24,009 bases of DNA, taken from the NCBI GenBank assembly GCA_008931825.1, contig QXVZ01003880.1, positions 1-24,009 of the forward strand. The letters run 5' to 3'. The position numbers and the translations under genes were made by a program. The number at the start of each line of letters is the position of its first letter. Position 1 is the first letter of the stretch. Below the pieces are notes generated by a model that had not been told where the DNA came from, did no database searches, and saw only the letters and a program-made list of their open reading frames with translations. This document shows, one piece after another, positions 1 to 8,829 of the stretch. The DNA is from Phallusia fumigata. Lineage: Eukaryota > Chordata > Ascidiacea > Phlebobranchia > Ascidiidae.

Positions 1-203
1 GTCCAACTGACGCTTTCCTGACAATGATGACTTCGCCCAGCTACACAAATGAATATTTGTAACGGTCTTAATAATGGCTCAGATTGCGAAACAGTTTGGA
101 TCTTTTCTAATTGTCTTGGGTTTTTGGACGACAAACAGATCAGTATTAAGAGCCATCCAAAAGTTCGCTCTAAGTTTTACAACTCCAGAAAAAGGTTATT
201 TAA

Positions 204-319
204 ACAAGTTTCGTTCTGCATAACCATTTGCAGAGTTTTGCAACTGCACTGTTGTCCTTAGTTCTGGTGGCAGTGTGCCTGGTTTTGACTGAAAGTGCAA
301 GAAAATCTCCACTGGTAAC
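204..319 (+). CDS. possible secretory (signal-peptide-like) exon, uncertain
   Basis: An open frame follows a TAA at 201-203 and encodes a hydrophobic stretch (FATALLSLVLVAVCLVLTES) followed by a basic, Ser-rich tail. That is the layout of a signal peptide with a cleavage region. There is no ATG in frame; the frame runs through TTTGCAG at 227-233, which could be a 3' splice or trans-splice acceptor. A donor-like GGTAACT lies near 315; without it the frame closes at 422. No downstream partner exon was found and I recognise no family. A chance hydrophobic frame in AT-rich DNA is at least as likely. Confidence 0.18.
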
Positions 320-854
320 TAAGTCCCCAGGCGGTTCTATATCTTCAAGTGCAACGAAAGTTTATGGCAAACGACATAAAAATATTTGCAAGCAATCAAA
401 ATTGTTGTCAAACATTGTCTAAACCAGCAAGTTTAGGCCCTATGTGGTATATTAACCTTCCAACTGCTAAATTTATTTTCGCAAATCCAGCATTTTGACA
501 GGTCACTGATTTCTAACTTCTACAATATCGGTTGGAGATAGCTAATAATTAAGTTTCTTAGGCCACGTTGTTAGGCTTGAAAGTTTCCACAACCTTTTGA
601 AAATTTCATTGGGCTTCGGTAGCCATCGTTGGCGTTTTTCAGATTATTAAGTTCTCGTCGGTTTGGCAGAGTGCATCCGGTTTATCAAAATAAGGCTGAT
701 ACCGCAAACGTAGTAAGATCAGCATTACAATAGCAGTATGATAGAAATTACATAGGAGCATACATGAAAGTTAAATGCACAGAGCCCAATAACGAAGACA
801 CAAAAGTTTGGTTCAAGGAGGTTTGTTGCACCAGCCACATTGGGATTTTTCGTC
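320..854. other. no gene or repeat recognised
   Basis: AT-rich sequence with stops in all frames. I see no coding frame, RNA gene or internal repeat here. Confidence 0.5.
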
Positions 855-1395
855 GCTAGATCATAACTAGGCAAGTCTCTCAAATATTAACCTTGGTTTA
901 TTCACTTTTATCCAAAACCTGGAACAGAAATCCTTTACCTCCGACCTCTCTTCGACTCAGTGCCTCTGTATTCGACTCATCTTGAAGTCGTAAAGTTCTC
1001 AGCGTGATGCTACGTACAAACAGTAAATTTAGTTACCCATTCATTTCCAAATATCTAAAACATGAAAATATCCACTTTTAAAGTTTAAATTTGGGGACAT
1101 GTGTAGTATGGGCTTAGCTAATGTTGTTGGAAAAACACATTTTATCTCAAATTTGCGTTTGCTCACCGTGCACTTTGGATGAAAAAAAGAGATTTGTTTT
1201 CAGCCCCATGGAGTTCATACCAGTCCGCTTTTCAGCGGATACAATGGCGCCTATGTTGAGTAGAACGTTGTCAAATACAACTAGAAAAGTGATATACCCA
1301 TATTATGTTTCCAAGTATATCATTTCAATGCAAGTGTTGGTGAAGGCTTGCAGGTTAACCTGCTGTAATCTTTGGCCGCTATTCAATACCCGCAT
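855..1395 (-). mobile_element. degenerate copy of repeat block Y (gypsy-type RNase H relic)
   Basis: This segment aligns by eye with blocks Y at 7795-8510 and 10868-11480. Shared landmarks, read on the plus strand, are the TCTCAAATATTAACCTTGGTT region, a TTCAC-TTTATCCAAAA motif, ACTCAGTGC, a CATCTTGAAGTCGTA motif, TTAGCTAATGTTGTTGG, and the GTGAAGGCTTGCAGGTTAACC region near 1345. On the minus strand, short pieces such as LYDFKMS recall the C-terminal end of a Ty3/gypsy RNase H, but stops and frameshifts interrupt it. It is the most diverged long Y copy and lies about 5 kb from the main array. Confidence 0.55.
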
Positions 1396-1805
1396 TAGAT
1401 TAGGTCCCTACGTTTTTGGCATTTTATAACATTGCTTCTTTTTGTACAACACGCCTTCATATGTGTGAAGTAGCTGTCTGATACCAATCGCTGAACGCTA
1501 AATACCTTCTTTTTTTGTTTGGAGGTTTGATGCATTATAAGTCGGAAGTCTTCGTCCAATCAGCAAGCCGCATGTGAAGACGTCACCCAGCTACGCAAGC
1601 AAACTTGTCATATTCAATGAGGGGGCACAATCATAGCCTTGAAAAATTTGCTGCAGAATTATATGAGATGAGAATATAAATTTGAAAATGACGATTTTCA
1701 AACAATTGGTTTTTGCACCAAAACTTTTAAAATAATTGTGGATCCTAATCATACCCTAAAAACTTTTTTTGAACAAATAATAAAGTAATACACCCATTTG
1801 CGGAA
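1396..1805. other. no gene recognised
   Basis: AT-rich spacer. A short stretch near 1549-1565 (TCTTCGTCCAATCAGC) recurs near 3612 as TCTTCATCCAATCAGC, and the GACGTCACCCAGCTACGCAA stretch near 1579 resembles one near 29-48. These suggest a scattered old repeat but give no boundaries. Confidence 0.4.
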
Positions 1806-1807
1806 AC

Positions 1808-1975
1808 TGAGCTCGTTAGGCAACCCGCTTTGCGCGTGCATAATCGAGCGCTATGGTTGACTGCACGAAGCTCGTTGGGAAAAACGCTTCTACGTGCAAA
1901 GTCATGCATGTAACAAGCGCTATGGTTGACTGCACGAAGCTCGTTAGGAAACCCGCTTCAGCGTGCATTTTACCT
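1808..1975 (+). repeat. three imperfect tandem units inside the gypsy remnant
   Basis: The motif GCTCGTTRGG followed by AACGCTT/CCCGCTT and CGTGCA starts at 1811, 1870 and 1939 (spacing 59 and 69 bp). The last two units share GCTATGGTTGACTGCACGAA exactly. The units lie just before the RNase H start. In frame they give repeated peptides of the type VDCTKLV, so the expansion happened in coding-derived sequence. Confidence 0.85.
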
Positions 1976-2274
1976 GATGTCTCCAACGGTGCGGTGGGTT
2001 GCGTCTTATCACAGATTATTGGCGACAAACAACATGTGATTGCCAACGGTAGCAAGGCCTTGTCGAAACCGAGCGAAACTACTCAACGACGCGCAAATAA
2101 TTACTTGCAAGAGCTGTATGGACAATGGAGTGTTTCGCCGAATACGATTTTGAGCTAATTCACTGCCCAGGCAAGAAGCATGACATCGCCAACGCCTTAA
2201 GTCGATCATTCGAAATAAGTGACGACCCAATGCCATTACCAGTAAACAATAGCGAATCCGCAGCATTGTAAACA
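1930..2274 (+). pseudogene. Ty3/gypsy RNase H domain, frameshifted
   Basis: The first frame (about 1930-2150) carries the pattern DVSNGAVGCVLSQ, then HVIANGSKALSKP. These correspond to the first beta strand with its catalytic aspartate and the Ala/Ser-Arg/Lys-Ala-Leu-Ser motif of gypsy RNase H. The second frame (about 2135-2250) has YDFELIHCPGKKHDIANALS, the family's C-terminal YxFE-HxPGKxHxxADALSR signature. The two halves are in different frames, so the domain is broken. RNase H normally degrades the RNA strand of the reverse-transcription hybrid; no activity is expected here. Confidence 0.85.
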
Positions 2275-2559
2275 CGGTGAAGTATTATCACATGATTTCA
2301 GAAAAGCAAAGAGATGGTCCGCCGAAGAAATCAGTAAAGTACAACAAGATGATCAGGAAATATAATCTGTATTTGGGTGGATAAAATTAGGGCGCAGGCC
2401 ACCTTACCGAACGGTAAAATCTTTATCTACAATGACAAAGCATATGTGGGGCCAATTCGGCAGATTACGCTTGGTTAATCAAATTCTTTATCAAACAGGG
2501 GATCAACCGTGTGTTTGTGTGGATCGACTCATCTCCCCACCAAAACATGAGACCCGATG

Positions 2560-2700
2560 TGATTTTTGCTTTGCACGTTTCTCATCACGGTGGAGTGGAA
2601 AAATCCTGTCCCAAAGTTTGCGATCGTCACTTTTGGCCAGGGGGCCGTTCGGATGTGAAAGCCTATGTACGAAGCTAGTTTCATCGGGTGAAATAAAGCC
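2560..2700 (+). pseudogene. integrase zinc-binding (HHCC-like) region, degraded
   Basis: In one frame the sequence reads SHHGGVEKSCPKVCDRHFWP, followed by a GRSDVKAYVR-like stretch. This matches the spacing of the histidine pair and the Trp-Pro motif (FWP) of the H2C2 region that precedes gypsy integrase cores. The final cysteine pair is not clear, and the frame changes before the core. It lies between the RNase H and the integrase core, as expected for this superfamily. Confidence 0.7.
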
Positions 2701-2715
2701 AATGTAACGGGACGA

Positions 2716-2999
2716 AGTCGATATTATGGGGCCTTTGCCCATGCCGGTGTGTCCTATCAGTATGTCCTGGTGGCATGCGACGTTTTTAGTAAATACGGAC
2801 ACAAAAAGATGGTTGACAGTTCATGTAAGGACACAAAAATCCTTAGAAGTTGCCAGCGTTGTGTTACAAAGATGGCTGAGAGTACATGTCGTTCCAGACG
2901 TTATTCAATCCGATCAGGGGTCATCGCTTCGAGTCATCGCTGGTTAAAGAACTGGTGCGCTTAATGGGTTTCCGGATAGCCCGAACAACTGCATTTAAC
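2716..2999 (+). pseudogene. gypsy integrase catalytic core, frameshifted
   Basis: Consecutive pieces in different frames match the integrase (rve) core. They are an MGPLP start, YVLVACDVFSKY around the first catalytic aspartate, VASVVLQRW, VPDVIQSDQGS around the second catalytic aspartate, and KELVRLMGFRIARTTAFNP leading to the expected NPQ/NG-E region. The glutamate region is lost in the C-rich tract at 2999-3021. At least three frameshifts make this inactive. Confidence 0.85.
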
Positions 3000-3059
3000 C
3001 CCCCTCCCCTCCCTCCTCTGAAACGGGGGATGTGAAAGAAATACTCGCACTATGAGGGC

Positions 3060-3265
3060 GAAAATTCGTAACTATGTACAACGTGACGAGAAAGCGCTTT
3101 GTCCGTAGTAGTTGCCGCCCACAACACAAGTGCCTACGAACTATCGCCACAATATCTTCGTAACGCCCACAATTTGCGACTTCTAGCAGAATGATAGGTG
3201 CACCGTCTGACGAGCCACATCAAGAGGAGCAACTCGGGGGTCTTTGCGAGAGATATCATTTAGGA
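3060..3265 (+). pseudogene. gypsy integrase C-terminal part, degraded
   Basis: Pieces reading RNYVQRDEKA (near 3067-3096), a VAAHNTS-like segment near 3110-3135 and RMIGAPSDEPHQEEQLG (near 3187-3237) correspond to the region after the integrase core in gypsy elements, where a helix is followed by a Tyr/His-Asn-Thr-Ser motif and a variable linker. Frames are not continuous. Similarity fades after about 3265. Confidence 0.6.
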
Positions 3266-3332
3266 TGAATTGATCACAGAAATGTTCGGCGGTCGTTGTG
3301 ATGAAAAAAGTGATGTCACCATGTGCCTTCTC

Positions 3333-3540
3333 CACTGATCAGCCAGGAGACATTTTTACATTTTTGCCCACAAACTGCAGACCAAACAAAGAAAAGATGT
3401 CTTCTTTGTTGAGCACCCAACATACAATTCGGCCTACAAACTGCATACCAAATCATGCCCTTTACATTGATCACCCAAAAGACATTTTGCCCACAAACTG
3501 TGGACCTACCAAACAAAGATGCCCTTTATTAACAGAGCTT
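3333..3540 (+). repeat. degenerate minisatellite, about three units of ~60-75 bp
   Basis: The module GATCAnCCAnnAGACATTTTGCCCACAAACTGYnGACC, then CCAAACAAAG and ATGCCCTTTATTnA, occurs three times: about 3337-3410, 3411-3468 and 3469-3535. The middle unit is most diverged (CGGCCTACAAACTGCATACC). A 93-codon plus-strand frame (3298-3579) runs through all three and gives repeated PTNC.PN/PTK peptides. Unit lengths are not strictly multiples of three and there is no family match, so coding is not claimed. Confidence 0.7.
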
Positions 3541-3631
3541 TTACCACACCATTTGGTTTTGTCATATGACTGTGAATGACTTGATAGTTTTTAAGGGACA
3601 ATTCCACTGCCTCTTCATCCAATCAGCGCAC

Positions 3632-3863
3632 GTTCTAGTCGTGACGCGCAAACGCACGCTGCAATAAATGCTGGGGCAGGGTCCAACTATTTTGTTCCTA
3701 ATTTTTCCTTTCTGATTATTCTAAATATAAGAAACACACAAGCTCACCAATCTTCTTCTTGACCAAAGTGGACCATGGCGAAGTAGAAGGACCGACCAAG
3801 CCTTGCTGTCGAATTTTGCGTGTGCATATGAAGTACTGCAAAAAAAATTAGTAAATTAGTCTT
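3632..3863. repeat. direct repeat, copy 1
   Basis: This copy aligns with 3894-4121. Shared blocks are GTTCTAGTCGTGA, AATAAATGCTG, CATTATTCTA (with a T/C change), GGAAACACAC (AGAAACACAC here), TTCTTGACCAAA and AAAATTAGT. The offset is about 260 bp. No coding frame is shared. It looks like an old tandem duplication of non-coding DNA. Confidence 0.7.
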
Positions 3864-3893
3864 GGACAATAATTTCAGAATTTAGCAGAATTA

Positions 3894-4121
3894 GTTCTAG
3901 TCGTGATGCACGTTGTAATAAATGCTGAGACACAGTTCGATTAATTGTTTTCGTTGGTTACTTTACTCATTATTCTAGTGATAGGAAACACACCGTTCTT
4001 CTGACCAAACTTTAAGAACTGAAACATGAATCCGTAGGACGAATCAGGGCTTGATTTCGAATTTTCAGGGATCAGGCATGTAAGTGCATGTAAAGTCCTG
4101 TAAACAAAATTAGTGGTGAGG
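3894..4121. repeat. direct repeat, copy 2
   Basis: Second copy of the preceding ~230-bp repeat, starting GTTCTAGTCGTGATGCACG and ending near AAAATTAGTGGTG. The two copies have diverged by substitutions and small indels. Confidence 0.7.
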
Positions 4122-4536
4122 TTAAACAAAGGTGCCTTAACATCCACCGACTATCTGCTGCATTACAAGTTTTGACAATTGATTGATAATTTAAATCCAG
4201 GTAACCAGAGAGGTCAAAAATATACATCAATGACATAAAGCTTATAATTCAGACAATCTTTACAGGATTTCAACACTATCGGGTCAACATGGGGCTCATC
4301 AGTCGAAGCGAAACTGAAGACAATTTGCAACTTACTAATGATGGTATGTTCGTCTTTTCAAATTTAGGTATTTGCATCAAAATTTTACATTTTGGTAAAC
4401 TCGGGAAACAGTTTTGCACAGCTTCCGATGCCATCCACCATATATATGAAAATTGGAAGTAATTTGGAGCATTTTTTTAACCAAAATCAAGTCGCAAAAT
4501 TCAAACACAGCAATGACCCAATTACAGAAGATTTTT
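4122..4536. other. no gene or repeat recognised
   Basis: AT-rich sequence, stops in all frames, no recognisable repeat. Confidence 0.45.
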
Positions 4537-4720
4537 TTAACCTGATACATGAGTTTCATGACCTTGTGGTTCTCGCCCATCTGCACTTAGTTCTTTTGCT
4601 CCGGGCTTGTGGCTCATCTTAAAGTTGTATGCGTCAGATGTTCGTCTCTTTCTCATCGATAGAAATACAGTAATTGTGGTCTGCACAGAAAAATAATAAT
4701 CTAAAAAAATTGGTGCCATC
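4537..4720 (-). pseudogene. gypsy-type RNase H C-terminal fragment
   Basis: On the minus strand one frame reads YYFSVQTTITVFL, then after about 13 residues AYNFKMSHKPGAKELSADG. This resembles the F-V-TDH-L strand of gypsy RNase H, followed by its C-terminal YDFE-HRPGxKHxxADAL signature, with the TDH motif damaged. It is the same domain as the fragment at 5545-5745 and in blocks Y. The copy is short and lacks the rest of pol. Confidence 0.6.
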
Positions 4721-4977
4721 GACGCGACTGATTTTTTTCTGGCCTGCTTTTTTGCTGCGGGTTTTGAGTCGAACATGATGTTCTGACGAAAAAGCTTTTT
4801 CACCGCCTTCGGTTAAAAAAACGATTGCCGAGCGCGGGACTTTGACGCCCATTGTAATCGACCCTAAAAACAAAACGATCCGTTCAAAGGATTGTTCCAG
4901 CAAACCTCTGTGACCGGATTAAGCGCTGTTGCGTGGGGTGTGGGGCGCGGACCAATAACTGATCGCGCTGCACGCGG

Positions 4978-5010
4978 AAGGGGGTGCGGAGGGGGGCGGA
5001 GGGGGCGGTG
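4978..5010 (+). other. G-rich tract, possible G-quadruplex
   Basis: Runs of 5, 6 and 5 guanines separated by short TGCGGA/CGGA spacers, with further GG pairs, lie in a locally GC-rich island (about 4910-5050) that stands out from the AT-rich surroundings. Whether it folds or has a role cannot be told from sequence. Confidence 0.5.
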
Positions 5011-5088
5011 CGATGTGGGAGACGCATCTTCGAGCCTTGGAATGACCTGAACGCGATCAACAGCCAGGTGATTTAGTTTGGTGACCCT

Positions 5089-5178
5089 GTGCACCGCAGA
5101 TAAAGACAGACTTTGGGCGAGCGACCTCAATAAAACGACGTCCGGCAGTGGGTGCAAGTAAGCAAAGAGCGGAAGGAC
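5089..5178 (-). pseudogene. Cys/His-rich segment, copy 1 (broken)
   Basis: The minus strand reads TCTHCRTSF and then a stop; the equivalent of the downstream SAVH part survives in another frame. DNA identity to 6203-6300 is clear: CCACTGCCGGACGTCGTTTT versus CCACTGCCGGACAGCGTTTT, then TCTGCGGTGCA in both. Copy 2 keeps an open frame with C2H2-like spacing, so this is the decayed partner. It lies about 0.5 kb from the RNase H fragment at 4537-4720, mirroring the arrangement of copy 2. Confidence 0.5.
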
Positions 5179-5201
5179 AAACTCAGCAGGTTTTGTTCGG
5201 G

Positions 5202-5229
5202 TGACGTTATATTTTGATGACGTTATATT
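5202..5229. repeat. 12-bp direct repeat TGACGTTATATT
   Basis: TGACGTTATATT occurs at 5202-5213 and again at 5218-5229. TGACGT is a CRE-like half-site core, but there is no gene nearby to regulate. Confidence 0.6.
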
Positions 5230-5544
5230 CTAGGCACCAATTAACGCGAGTGTAAAGCATTCGGCGTACAACGGGGGGCTTCCGACCGAAACTATTAAAC
5301 TTCGACGACAAAAATATCACTTTCCTTAGAAAAGTATTGTAAAAAATTAGAAGTTTAGAACTAAGAACAAACACGCCACAAAAAGCAACGTTCGAAACCA
5401 GTTATAAGCTAAACATGTAAATGTGCAGACGGAAGTTTAGCTTACTGTTTTAAGAAAAGTCTAAATGTTCGAAAAAACTATGATCAAGACAAACTGAAAC
5501 TGCACAGTCGCATCAGAACTGTACATCAGTCCTCTCACCTTCAT

Positions 5545-5745
5545 TCAAAACCGTGTATGGAAATTCTTCGTCTTCGGTTTTTTTAGTGCGTTTGCATTCG
5601 AGCGCTCTACTTTCATCTTGAAGTCGTGTGACGTCAGGTGTTCCACCCAAAGCGCCCGTTGGCCGTAAGGATTTCGGGATATGAGGTCTGCAAACAGAAA
5701 TCCAGTTGAAAAGCTTTGGGTGGTTTGGGCAATAAGGTAGTGCAA
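5545..5745 (-). pseudogene. gypsy-type RNase H C-terminal fragment
   Basis: A 66-codon minus-strand frame contains SRNPYGQRALWVEHLTSHDF, followed by KMK and a damaged version of the HRPGxxHxNADAL signature (NANAL remains). GQRALWVEHL corresponds to the helix before the last strand of Ty3/gypsy RNase H (family pattern: GQ-ARW-E-L-YDFE). The frame closes after a few more residues and no integrase follows. The upstream sequence TTTCTGTTTGCAG looks like a splice acceptor but aligns with coding-derived sequence in the copy at 4537-4720. Confidence 0.75.
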
Positions 5746-5759
5746 TTGGCCGCGCGCTT

Positions 5760-6202
5760 CACAGTCGTGACTTAAACGCGAGTGTAACCCAGATTCCCGG
5801 CAATTTGGTTCCTGAAGAACGAAAACCCGTGGTCGGGTTCATGTGCGTTTTGTGGTTGGGAGAACGTTAAACGCTCCCTTTTAATGTATTTTCATGCGAG
5901 GGGATTCACCGCCGCGAGGTTTTTCAGCTGCAAGAAGAGAAAAAACAGTACGCAAATAATGTTTATAAGGGTCACATGGTGGGCGAGGAAGAGACAAAGT
6001 CGGTGCTGGAAAGGTGATTGTTGCTACTGTTATTCTACGAGACCAAGTAAACGTGGAAGTTTTCTGTGGGAGCGCCGCGTGCATGCTAAACGTTTGATAA
6101 ACTGAGATTAGGGGCGATCGAGCAGGTAAGTTAAACAGCTCTGCATGCGCTGACCGTGGTAAAGGGTTGTTCGGGGTTGATAGTTGGGTACACGTTTTGG
6201 GG
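5760..6202. other. spacer of the 5.5-6.4 kb module, no gene recognised
   Basis: Slightly GC-richer than the flanks. ACGCGAGTGTAA occurs at about 5776 and about 5246, linking this module to its neighbour. Minus-strand open frames here are low-complexity (Pro, Ser, Thr rich) and have no recognisable family. Confidence 0.4.
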
Positions 6203-6300
6203 AAAACGAGATGCACCGCAGAATGAGACAAACAAGCGCAAGCTTCTTGACAAAACGCTGTCCGGCAGTGGGCGCAAGTAAGTAAGGAGCGAGCAGACTT
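6203..6300 (-). pseudogene. Cys/His-rich (C2H2-like) segment, copy 2, open frame
   Basis: Within a 170-codon minus-strand frame (5881-6393), the residues LTCAHCRTAFCQEACACLSH followed by SAVH have the layout C-x2-C-x3-F...L-x-H-x3-H. This is close to a C2H2 zinc finger but with 13 instead of 12 residues in the middle and extra cysteines. The rest of the frame is Pro/Ser/Thr-rich with no domain. The copy at 5089-5178 shows the DNA is repeated. It could be a relic of a transposon-encoded finger, or coincidence. Confidence that the DNA is a repeat is high; confidence that it encodes a finger is low. Confidence 0.35.
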
Positions 6301-6309
6301 GACATACTC

Positions 6310-6704
6310 AGCAGGTATTGGTCTTAAAGAATTGAGAACAGGCAAAGGTGGGTCGGTCGGGTGTGGCATTTTATTCTGAACACAAACTGACATGGGTGTA
6401 AATCATTTGGCGGAAAGCGAAACCTTTGGTTCCGAAATTCAACTAACACCAGTCGACAGATTAAAATATTCGCAACTTATAAAGAAGTCTGTTTTGTACA
6501 AAATGTGCAAGATTAGTAAAATGAGTTTAACCCGAGGACGTATGTAGTTCGCTGTCTGCCATACCGGCGCCACACATTTTGTAGGAAACAGGTTTTATAT
6601 ATAACAGCAACAATTTGATCACCATAATCATTTTCGTTAAACAAGCAACGTTACTCAATAAAATGCTTTATCTGTCGGTGAGTGTCGTTGTCTTGATGGC
6701 GTTT
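6310..6704. other. no gene recognised; end of module resembling 5180-5310
   Basis: The GTGTAAATCATTTGGCG stretch near 6396 and the GGTTCCGAAATTCAACTAAC region near 6429 resemble GTGTAAAGCATTCGGCG near 5251 and CTTCCGACCGAAACTATTAAAC near 5279. These support duplication of a 0.8-0.95 kb module (about 4540-5310 and 5520-6470). Nothing else is recognised. Confidence 0.4.
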
Positions 6705-7770
6705 AAACGCACATTCTTTAACACCATCACATTGCAAACAGATTTGGGCCACCACTACACAAACACAGCTTAATTTTCACAAGCTGAATGTCAGCCCTGC
6801 AGCCCCCTAAATGTCCGTTTTATGCGCGAAACACCAGCGGTCTGTGTCCAACTGCACTGCGTCGGTCGAAAACCCTTTAATCACTTTTTGCGTTCAGGGC
6901 AGAACAAAAGGGGGCGAAAATACATTTTTAGGTTTAAAAGATCATAACTTTAAAACACAAACTACACAAACCACATATTATGGGATTTAATAAAAAATAA
7001 GATGCCTATTTACACACAAGTATAAAAATTCGACATAATTTACTTTGCATCGCAGATTGTCTTCGTCATGATTCTTTCACTAAACCAAGTTTGCGATACT
7101 GCTGTCGACACTAAGCACTTTCATCCTTAATCATAACCAATTGTGACTAGTCATTTTCTTTCTCACATCAAGGTTGTTTGTCACACGACGCCTTTATCTC
7201 ATCCCGTCGAGCGTTTGCGAGATTGTGCTCGCCTTATGTACATCTGGACAAATTTAAAGAAATATAACGGACATTTTGCAGGACAATTACCACAAAAAAT
7301 CAAAACAACATCTTTTGACGTGGATTGTTCATAGCTTAAGTGGTGCTGTGTTATTAATTCGCGACATGCCAATACAGGCAAATATAAAAATTCGATTCTT
7401 TATTTGGCTATTTGGGTTCATCTGGAATAAAACAGCCATCAATGCTCGAGAAATCGTTTCCAGTACAATTATTCGCAAGAGTTTCTAAACGTCAGCCTTT
7501 AACCTTGAGTTTAACTAACCAATCAATTGCTAAAGTACGAGTTTGGATGTTTGATTTATATTTTGACCTTGTATAGCTAATGAGGCTACACGGCCAAAGA
7601 CGCAATGACGCACTTCAATGGCACAAAGCATACAATTGATATATAACTGGATCAATACATTTAGAATTGAACTCATTTGTGAGAAAAGCGGGCCTGCGGG
7701 GTAACTGGGCAATTCTTTTATTATTAAGCTTTGTTGGGAAACAGCTAAATTGAATTTGACTAAATTAGTC
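6705..7770. repeat. repeat block X, copy 1
   Basis: First of four diverged copies (also 9525-10850, 12775-13770 and 14005-14936). Landmarks in order: ACACCATCACATTGCAAACA; GGGCCACCACTACACAAACA; ACAAGTATAAAAATTCGAC; TACTTTGCATCGCAG; AACCAAGTTTGCGATACTGC; CACATCAAGGTTGTTTGTC; GAGCGTTTGCGAGATTGTGC; CAATGCTCGAGAAATCGTTT; TTTAACTAACCAATCAATTG; GGGCCTGCGGGG. The shared frames in its copies are mostly shadows. The only candidate coding piece is a short minus-strand ORF near TTGCATCGCAG (see findings). The block is always followed by block Y when complete. Confidence 0.8.
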
Positions 7771-7794
7771 GCATGTTGCTGTACCTATAGACCT

Positions 7795-8510
7795 TTTAAG
7801 TTGGGTCCCCTAGTTATAATAATCGGACACGTCTCTCATTTAATAACCTTGGTTCTTTCACCTTCATCCAAAATCGTGTGTGGAAATCCTTTGTATTCAG
7901 TCTCGTTCTGATTCAGAGCCTCAGCGTTCGAATGCTTCGCTCCCGGCCTGTGGCTTCTCGTGAAGTCGTATATAGCCAGATGTTGCACACAGAAAGCACG
8001 TTGGGCGTAAAGTCCTTTAAGAGAAAAAATTTAACATGAGAGAGTGAAAAATCTAAGCAATTCAAGTTGCAATAAGTTGTATGCCGCCAGATGTAACTTC
8101 TCAGCCTGCTTCTGGCGTCTCTGTACAAACAGGAAATTAAGATTGCGTTTTCCGAACCCGACACATGAAAATGTCTGCTTTTAAGGCGCAGACGAACTTT
8201 TGGCATCTTTAACATAGATTTGTTGTTGGAAAACCACATTTTATTTAAAATTTTCGTTGGCTCTCCTCACAAGTTGTGCAACACTACAACCCCGACGCCC
8301 AGATATATTTATATAGTCACAACGGCGTCTATGTTGCACAACGTTGTCTAATACTACAAGAGCAGTGCCATTTTCCACATTGCCATAGCACATGCACTAC
8401 GACACTTCAAATGATGTTTTACACACAGAGTATTTCCTTTCAAGTGTTGCGCAAGGCTTGCAAGTTAAACTGCAGTGATCATTCGCCGTGCGGTAGCAAA
8501 TTGTTTAGAA
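7795..8510 (-). mobile_element. repeat block Y, copy 1: gypsy-type RNase H relic
   Basis: This is the best preserved minus-strand RNase H signature of the blocks. In one frame (about 8010-7865) it reads YAQRAFCVQHLAIYDFTRSH, continuing with RPGAKHSNAEAL. That is the Ty3/gypsy RNase H C-terminus (AR-W-E-L-YDFE-HRPGxxHxNADALSR). Further 5' on that strand, in other frames, are ERKYSV (near 8440, cf. the ER-YS motif) and FHVSGSENAILISCLYRDAR (near 8165), resembling the F-V-TD/N strand. A second partial LHLAAYNL copy near 8080 indicates an internal duplication or insertion. Stops and frameshifts make it inactive, and no integrase follows. Confidence 0.75.
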
Positions 8511-8829
8511 AAATTACAAATTACCTTCTACAAATAGCAAGAAACCAAGCGTAGGTTTGAATGGAAGGTAGAACGTTCAAAAAATCTAGCGGGCGTGTAA
8601 AGCCTGAAATGCCGCAGACCTGGAGAAAATATCCTGTGCGCTTTCGAACTTGGTGAGTGATTGAGAAAGGGGCGAGTGATTGAATTAACTTCTTAAACTA
8701 TTGTTTTTACGGGCAGGATTGAAATCGCTTGGAAACCATCCTACTCGGACATCCAAGCCGTGATTTTGGTTTAAATATTAAAGCAAGATATGCGGCGTAG
8801 CTTGTCGTCACGATTCCACCAATTCTGTT
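8511..8829. other. no gene or repeat recognised
   Basis: Spacer between block Y copy 1 and block W; no coding frame or repeat partner found. Confidence 0.45.

Larger units (their letters stand above)
1808..3265 (+). mobile_element. decayed Ty3/gypsy retrotransposon, pol 3' half
   Basis: A run of short frames on the plus strand matches, in the correct order, the second half of a Ty3/gypsy polyprotein: RNase H, integrase zinc-binding region, integrase core, integrase C-terminal part. Frames change repeatedly and stops are frequent, so no functional protein can be made. Gag, protease and reverse transcriptase are not visible upstream, and I found no matching LTR pair, so this is a 5'-truncated, inactive copy. 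A pyrimidine-rich tract (2999-3021) interrupts the integrase just after the core. The element is on the opposite strand to the RNase H fragments in blocks Y and its motifs differ from theirs, so it is probably a separate lineage. Confidence 0.85.

Noticed and set aside
1808..3265. Active gypsy element or a pair of flanking LTRs
   Set aside because: Multiple frameshifts and stops, no reverse transcriptase or gag, and no direct repeat pair around it that would qualify as LTRs.
3632..4121. The direct repeat pair as LTRs of the gypsy remnant
   Set aside because: Both copies lie on the same side of pol, only about 30 bp apart, and lack TG...CA ends.
5881..6393. 170-codon minus-strand open frame, the longest in the window
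   Set aside because: Composition is dominated by Pro, Ser and Thr, there is no domain apart from the short Cys/His segment, and the related module at 4.5-5.3 kb has stops in the same frame. I keep only the Cys/His segment as a low-confidence feature.
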